The translations under genes were made by a program, and so were the position numbers. A stretch of 64,000 nt of DNA from JAZIHH01 sp036678685. GTDB lineage: Bacteria > Bacillota > UBA4882 > UBA10575. Numbering within the stretch: the first letter of the stretch is position 1; every line of letters begins with the position of its first letter. This document shows positions 59,660-64,000 of the stretch, in pieces. The notes below the pieces were generated by a model, which searched no databases, was not told the DNA's origin, and saw only the letters and a list, made by a program, of their open reading frames with translations. The stretch covers positions 558,001 through 622,000 of the forward strand of contig JAZIHH010000020.1 of NCBI GenBank assembly GCA_036678685.1, written 5' to 3'.

Positions 59660-61096
59660 ATGAGAAACTTTCCCAAGATCTCTGCGGTGATCTTCTGTTT
59701 GGTTATTTTACTGATTTGTCTCGGCGGACTGGCAACCAATGTCTTTGGCGCGGAGTGGAATATTACCGGAAGTACTTTTAGTCATGATCCTACCATCATA
59801 CGCGAAAGTGGTTTATGGTGGCAATTTTACACGGCCGACGGCATTGGGGTCAAGTATTCGAGCGACGGCAAGCATTGGAACCAAGGGGTGCAAATCTTCA
59901 GCAGTCCGTTGTCGTGGTGGAAAAATTACGTGCCCAATAAAACCGACTTTAATATTTGGGCGCCGGATATTTTCTACCATAATGGCCGGTATTGGCTCTA
60001 CTATTCGGTATCGACTTTTGGTTCCAATACTTCTTGTATCGGTCTGGTCTCCTGCTCCAGCATTCTTAAAGGAGACTGGCGGGACGAGGGTCTGGTTATT
60101 CGCTCGACAAGCTCGGACAATTATAATGCCATTGATCCGGGTATTGTCCGGGATGCCCAGGGAAATCTCTGGATGTCCTTTGGTTCCCATTGGTCGGGCA
60201 TTAAACTTGTGAGACTTAACAGTTCCACCATGAAACCCACCGGCTCCATTTATTCCATTGCTTCCCGGCCGGGGGTGCAACACAATCCCATTGAGGGGTC
60301 AAAAATCATTTATCATAACGGTTACTACTACTTATTCGTAGCCTTTGATACCTGCTGTCAGGGGTCAAACAGCACTTATAAGATCGCCTACGGACGGGCT
60401 ACCAATATCACCGGTCCCTACTATGACAAAAACGGCGTCAATATGATGAACGGCGGAGGAACGATCTTGGACCAAAGCACCTCCAGGTGGAGAGGACCGG
60501 GCGCTCCGGAGCCGTTCAATACCGGCAACGGCTGGATTTTGGTTCATCATGCCTATGACGCCCAGAATAACGGTACCGCCACCCTGCGGATCAAAGATTT
60601 GTACTTTGATGCCGACGGCTGGCCGACCTATACTCCTCCAGGCTCAGGCCCGTCGCCGACCCCAACCCCGGCCCCGGGCGGCCAGTATTACAAAATACAA
60701 AACCGCGGGAACAGTCATATGTACCTGGACGGGATGGGCCGCACGACAAACGGGAGCGATGCCGGACAGTGGCAGAGCAGCAGCAGTTACAACCAGCAGT
60801 GGATACTGGAACATGTTACCGGGAACTATTACCGGATCGTCAACCGTGCGACCGGCCTTTGCCTTGACAGTATGGGCCGGACTGATGATCATTCGATCCT
60901 GGGCCAGTGGGAACGCAGTTCCCATTATAACCAGCAGTGGGAATTGATCGACCTTGGCAACGGTTACGTTAAATTCAAGAACCGGGCGACAGGAAAATGC
61001 ATAGATAACGACGGTCATACGAACAACGGTGATCCGTGCCGGATGTGGTATGACAATCCTCATTACAACCAACAATGGCGTTTAATCCGGGTCTAA
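59660..61096 (+). CDS. Secreted GH43 endo-arabinanase with C-terminal ricin-type lectin domain
   Basis: The 478-residue product has a signal peptide (1-30, ending VFGAE), a five-bladed GH43 domain (about 32-330) and a Pro/Thr linker (GPSPTPTPAPGG) leading to a ricin-B/CBM13 beta-trefoil (about 349-478) with three QQW repeats. GH43 catalytic residues are visible: Asp in SHDPTI, Asp in NAIDPG and Glu in PIEGSKI. The motifs NIWAPDIFYHNGRYWLYYS in outline and GSNTSCIGL fit endo-alpha-1,5-arabinanases. It would cut arabinan outside the cell. AAAGGAGG precedes ATG 59660; a longer frame from 59609 would spoil the signal peptide. Confidence 0.9.
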   Translation: MRNFPKISAVIFCLVILLICLGGLATNVFGAEWNITGSTFSHDPTIIRESGLWWQFYTADGIGVKYSSDGKHWNQGVQIFSSPLSWWKNYVPNKTDFNIWAPDIFYHNGRYWLYYSVSTFGSNTSCIGLVSCSSILKGDWRDEGLVIRSTSSDNYNAIDPGIVRDAQGNLWMSFGSHWSGIKLVRLNSSTMKPTGSIYSIASRPGVQHNPIEGSKIIYHNGYYYLFVAFDTCCQGSNSTYKIAYGRATNITGPYYDKNGVNMMNGGGTILDQSTSRWRGPGAPEPFNTGNGWILVHHAYDAQNNGTATLRIKDLYFDADGWPTYTPPGSGPSPTPTPAPGGQYYKIQNRGNSHMYLDGMGRTTNGSDAGQWQSSSSYNQQWILEHVTGNYYRIVNRATGLCLDSMGRTDDHSILGQWERSSHYNQQWELIDLGNGYVKFKNRATGKCIDNDGHTNNGDPCRMWYDNPHYNQQWRLIRV

Positions 61097-61539
61097 AAAC
61101 AATGATCCAATAATTGGCGTAAAACCTTCTCCCTTGGCCGGCACAAGGCCGGCCAAGGGGTCGAGGAAAAAGCCCTGATGAAGAAGGAACAGGGCAAAGG
61201 CTGGAAACCTTTCTGGCCGGCTTCCCCTCATTAACAATTCAGGGGGTGGTACGGGGAACCGCTCCCGGTATATAGAGGCTGTTGACGGAGACTGGAGGAT
61301 TTAACTTTAAAGGAGGCAGTGACTGGTGAGGAATTATGGAGGGCCCTTAGTGTCCTGATGTTGCTGGTCTTTTGACGAGTCCGGGTGTTTGGGGGCAAAT
61401 ACCGGTGGAATTGTCATTTTCGACGCCTTGCCGGAGGAGGCCCGGCCGGGGGCACCCGTACGCTGGCGTTTTATTTATATGAAACTGTGTAAAGCGGGTG
61501 TTGAGACCGGACAAAATATAAGACGGGGAGGTAAGCGTC
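61097..61539. other. Gap between the GH43 genes: hairpin and possible decayed leader
   Basis: A 12-bp hairpin lies at 61131-61159. AAAGGAGG at 61309-61316 precedes only very short frames (GTG 61319, 18 codons; GTG 61326, 10 codons). A second frame (about 61389-61530) encodes TGGIVIFDALPEEARPG without a ribosome site. A decayed small gene is possible, but not shown. Confidence 0.4.
61131..61159 (+). terminator. Strong hairpin after the first GH43 gene
   Basis: CCCTTGGCCGGC (61131-61142) and GCCGGCCAAGGG (61148-61159) form a perfect 12-bp stem with a five-base loop. No T run follows, so it may be a processing or stabilising hairpin rather than a classic terminator. Confidence 0.5.
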
Positions 61540-62976
61540 TTGTTGAAAAAAAACGGTTTTCTCTTCTGGCTGCTTGTTTTAATCGGTTTCACCACTTGTC
61601 TTCCCACCGGCCATGTAGAGAGCGGGGAAGTATTGATCCCGCCGCTGTTAAGTGTATCGGTGCATGATCCGTCCGTGATCAAAGTCGATGACACCTATTA
61701 TGTATTCGGTTCCCATTTGGCGGCCGCCAAATCACAAGATTTAAGGAACTGGCAACTTATTGAGTCCCGTGTCCATGACGGAAACCGTTTGATCCCCAAT
61801 GTCTATACCGAACTGGCGGAGACCTTTGCCTGGGCGGAGACGAAGACTTTATGGGCGCCGCATGTTGCCCAACTGGCGGACGGCAGGTTTTATATGTATT
61901 ACTGTGCCTGCCGGGGAGATTCGCCCCGGTCGGCACTGGGGATTGCCGTTGCCGATCATGTGGAGGGCCCGTATAAAAACTTGGGGATCATTTTACAATC
62001 CGGCGGGCTCTGGACGCATGACAACACCATTTATGACGCTAATATCCATCCCAACGTGGTGGATCCCCATGTCTTTTATGATGCCGAAGGCAGGCTGTGG
62101 ATGGTCTATGGTTCTTATTCCGGCGGGATTTTCATTCTGGAACTCGATCCGGAGACAGGTTTTCCTTTGCCGGACCAAGGTTACGGCAAGAAACTGGCCG
62201 GCGGGAATCACAGCCGCATCGAAGGTCCGTTTATTCTGTACAATCAAACAACCGGTTATTATTATCTTTTCCTTAGTTTCGGCGGGCTGCACTCCGGAGG
62301 CGGTTACAATATTAGAGTGGCGCGGGCCCAAAAGCCGGACGGGCCATATTATGACGGCCTGGGGCAAGACATGATCAACGCCCACGGTCCGCGGGGGAAA
62401 ATGCTGGAGGACCAGGATCCCTTTATCGAACCTTACGGGGTTAAGATGATCGGGAACTTCCTCTTCCGGTCGGATTATGAATCCTACGGCTACACCTCCC
62501 CGGGTCATAACTCCGCCTGCTACGATCCGGTGGAAGATAAATATTTCCTGATCTTCCATACCCGTTTCCCCCTCAGGGGCGAGTATCATGCGGTAAGGGT
62601 TCACCAGATGTTCTTCAATGAGGACGGGTGGCCGGTCATCACCCCGTTGCCGTATGCCTGGGAAACAGCGGAAAAATTAACTGCGGCCGAGGTGGCAGGA
62701 GGCTATCTATATATCAACCACGGGAAAGAGATTTCCTACCGAAGAAAAACCGCCGTGGAAATCTTCCTGGAGGAAGAGGGAACCATTTCCGGGGCCGTAA
62801 CCGGAACCTGGCAGTTAAAAGGGGATTACCAGGCGGAATTGGTCATTGACGGCTCGGTCTACAAAGGAGTCTTTCTCCGGCAATGGGATCCGGCGGCGGA
62901 GACATTTGTCATGACCTTCAGCGCCGTCGCGGAAGAAGGAATAACAATTTGGGGCAAAGAGTTGGTCGCTCGCTAA
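61540..62976 (+). CDS. Secreted GH43 endo-arabinanase, Abn2/YxiA-like
   Basis: TTG 61540 lies seven bases after GGGGAGGT. The 478-residue product has a hydrophobic export signal (1-20, with FTTC as a weak lipobox), a GH43 five-bladed propeller (about 37-365), and a C-terminal beta-sandwich (about 375-478; GTISGAVTGTWQLKGDYQAELVI in outline). The catalytic trio is likely Asp in VHDPSVI, Asp in NVVDPHVF and Glu in SRIEGPFI. Length and the extra C-terminal domain match Bacillus Abn2 (YxiA), which degrades arabinan and arabino-oligosaccharides. It complements the first enzyme, being without a lectin domain. Confidence 0.88.
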   Translation: MLKKNGFLFWLLVLIGFTTCLPTGHVESGEVLIPPLLSVSVHDPSVIKVDDTYYVFGSHLAAAKSQDLRNWQLIESRVHDGNRLIPNVYTELAETFAWAETKTLWAPHVAQLADGRFYMYYCACRGDSPRSALGIAVADHVEGPYKNLGIILQSGGLWTHDNTIYDANIHPNVVDPHVFYDAEGRLWMVYGSYSGGIFILELDPETGFPLPDQGYGKKLAGGNHSRIEGPFILYNQTTGYYYLFLSFGGLHSGGGYNIRVARAQKPDGPYYDGLGQDMINAHGPRGKMLEDQDPFIEPYGVKMIGNFLFRSDYESYGYTSPGHNSACYDPVEDKYFLIFHTRFPLRGEYHAVRVHQMFFNEDGWPVITPLPYAWETAEKLTAAEVAGGYLYINHGKEISYRRKTAVEIFLEEEGTISGAVTGTWQLKGDYQAELVIDGSVYKGVFLRQWDPAAETFVMTFSAVAEEGITIWGKELVAR

Positions 62977-63096
62977 AGGCGTCAGTTCAGTACCGGTGGA
63001 CTGAAAATAGAGGAAAATATAGGAAGGGGAGGTGAGAGAGGAAAAGAAGGCGGGGCAAGGCGAAGGCAAGGATTGAAGTGTTTAGGAGGTATCATC

Positions 63097-63828
63097 ATGA
63101 GAAAACTTTCTGTTGTTTGTTTGGTCATCGTCGCGATGCTCTTTGTTTCCGGCTGTCAGGAAGTACCCCCGGAAATGAAGCCCTTAATCTATTATAGCTT
63201 TGACGAGGGCGGCGATGATGTAGTCACCGATCTTTCCGGAAATGAGAACCATGGAACTTTGGCCGGCGACGCCCATTTTTGCGAGGCCGGACGCTATGGC
63301 CGATCCCTTCATCTGCCCGGCACCGAGGCTTATCTGCGTTTGCCCAATAATATTATCAAGGACCTGTCGGAGATGACCATAGCCTGTTGGGTGGAATGCG
63401 CGACTAACGAACTCTGGAGCCGGGTCTTTGATTTTGCCGGCACCAGAGGTTTCATGTATTTAACGCTTAATGCGGGGGAACCGGCGGGCCATACCCGGTT
63501 TTCGATTTATGCCGGCAATCCGCAGACCGAACCCATTTTGACCTGTCCGGTGGAAGAAATACCCTTGAACACCTGGATCCATATTGCGGTTACCGTGTCC
63601 ACGGAGGAATATTGTTTCTATCTCAACGGGGAGAAGAAGGCGACGCTTTCCACCACGCACTTGCCCAAGGATATCGGGATGGATGCGATGAACGCCAATT
63701 ATCTCGGCAAATCTCAATTCCCCGACCCGTATTTTAACGGTCGTATCGACGAGTTTTACCTCTTTGACCGGGCGCTTTCCGCCAAAGAAGTTGTGGCCCT
63801 TTCCAAGCTCAATAAGGCACAACAATAG
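63097..63828 (+). CDS. LamG-domain lipoprotein
   Basis: ATG 63097 lies six bases after TAGGAGGT. The 243-residue product has a lipoprotein signal with lipobox VSGC (Cys about residue 20) and a LamG/concanavalin-like beta-sandwich (about 30-235): YYSFDEGGDDVVTDLSGN, GTLAGDAHF, MTIACWVE, HIAVTVS and the ending NGRIDEFYLFDRALSAKEV. Such domains bind glycans or form GH43-associated modules. With two arabinanases upstream, a surface arabinan-binding role is likely but not shown. It is separated from the second GH43 gene by 120 bases. Confidence 0.87.
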   Translation: MRKLSVVCLVIVAMLFVSGCQEVPPEMKPLIYYSFDEGGDDVVTDLSGNENHGTLAGDAHFCEAGRYGRSLHLPGTEAYLRLPNNIIKDLSEMTIACWVECATNELWSRVFDFAGTRGFMYLTLNAGEPAGHTRFSIYAGNPQTEPILTCPVEEIPLNTWIHIAVTVSTEEYCFYLNGEKKATLSTTHLPKDIGMDAMNANYLGKSQFPDPYFNGRIDEFYLFDRALSAKEVVALSKLNKAQQ

Positions 63829-63955
63829 GGGATAATTAACCCGGAACCCGTCGCGGGACGATCCGGCGTGCCATTTTTTTGTCCGGCGGGTTATCGCCCG
63901 TTGAAGCAAGAGAAGAGAAGGGGCAAAGATTGAGCCGGATGACAGAAAAAAAGAG

Positions 63956-63979
63956 GCGGGCGGGGGTTCATCCGCCCGC
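63956..63979 (-). terminator. Terminator for a leftward gene entering from the right edge
   Basis: GCGGGCGG (63956-63963) pairs with CCGCCCGC (63972-63979). On the minus strand the stem is followed by CTCTTTTTTTCTG, a good T tract; on the plus strand there is none. A minus-strand gene probably lies beyond the window. Confidence 0.65.
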
Positions 63980-64000
63980 TTGATAAAAGAAAAACCGTTT

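Noticed and set aside
61389..61667. Frame with TGGIVIFDALPEEARPG ahead of the second GH43 gene
   Set aside because: It runs out of frame into the GH43 signal peptide, has no ribosome site and no recognisable domain.

Overview
The window looks like chromosome of a diderm (outer-membrane-bearing) member of the Bacillota. Two gene classes coexist. Genes typical of Firmicutes: yhaM, mtaB, rpsU, nfeD-floA in conserved order, mutS2, plsY, yhaO-yhaN and a SpoIID-type protein. Genes needed only with an outer membrane: LptD, LptC and LptA homologues, a type IV pilus secretin, a Spy/CpxP-like periplasmic protein and several predicted beta-barrels. Limnochordia or Hydrogenispora-like relatives would fit, but that is inference. 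I saw no rRNA, tRNA, CRISPR array, insertion sequence or prophage.

Layout. 1-8.5 kb: tightly packed forward genes lptD(partial)-lptC-lptA-yhaM-mtaB-HIT-rpsU, then nfeD-floA and an acidic membrane protein. 8.5-14.5 kb: sulfate adenylyltransferase (reverse), a Re-citrate-synthase-like enzyme behind a structured leader, a Spy-like protein, and a FecR/beta-barrel fusion. 14.6-26.9 kb: one long type IV pilus operon (pilB, pilT, pilC, four prepilins, a large PilX-like protein, pilM-N-O-P, and a secretin with two C-terminal LysM domains). 26.9-31.9 kb, reverse: class A penicillin-binding protein, then a GH57 alpha-glucan enzyme with a DUF4912 protein. 32-40.5 kb: Hsp20, a SLOG-type nucleotide-binding protein, the NAD salvage pair pncA-pncB, lon and mutS2. 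40.5-50.9 kb: two paralogous small barrel proteins, a membrane protein, a manganese (yybP-ykoY) riboswitch in front of a P-type ATPase, a PlsY-like protein, a TPR-SpoIID protein, a GNAT-like protein and a DUF819 membrane protein. 51-58.5 kb: a beta-helix/TPR exported protein, the YhaO-YhaN nuclease/ATPase pair and ychF. 58.5-64 kb: an EamA transporter and an arabinan-degrading group (two GH43 enzymes and a LamG lipoprotein).

How the genes work together. The envelope theme dominates: lipopolysaccharide transport, a pilus crossing peptidoglycan and outer membrane, peptidoglycan synthesis, possible outer-membrane stress sensing and small porin-like barrels. The best-supported regulatory finding is a complete promoter-aptamer-terminator manganese riboswitch at 42160-42327 ahead of the P-type ATPase, which suggests Mn2+ efflux. 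Other candidate control elements are an array of four ATGATTG repeats ahead of lon, a terminator plus 18-bp palindrome ahead of the citrate synthase gene, and repeats plus a 20-bp palindrome ahead of the arabinanase. All start codons were chosen by ribosome-binding-site position; all functions are from sequence reading alone.
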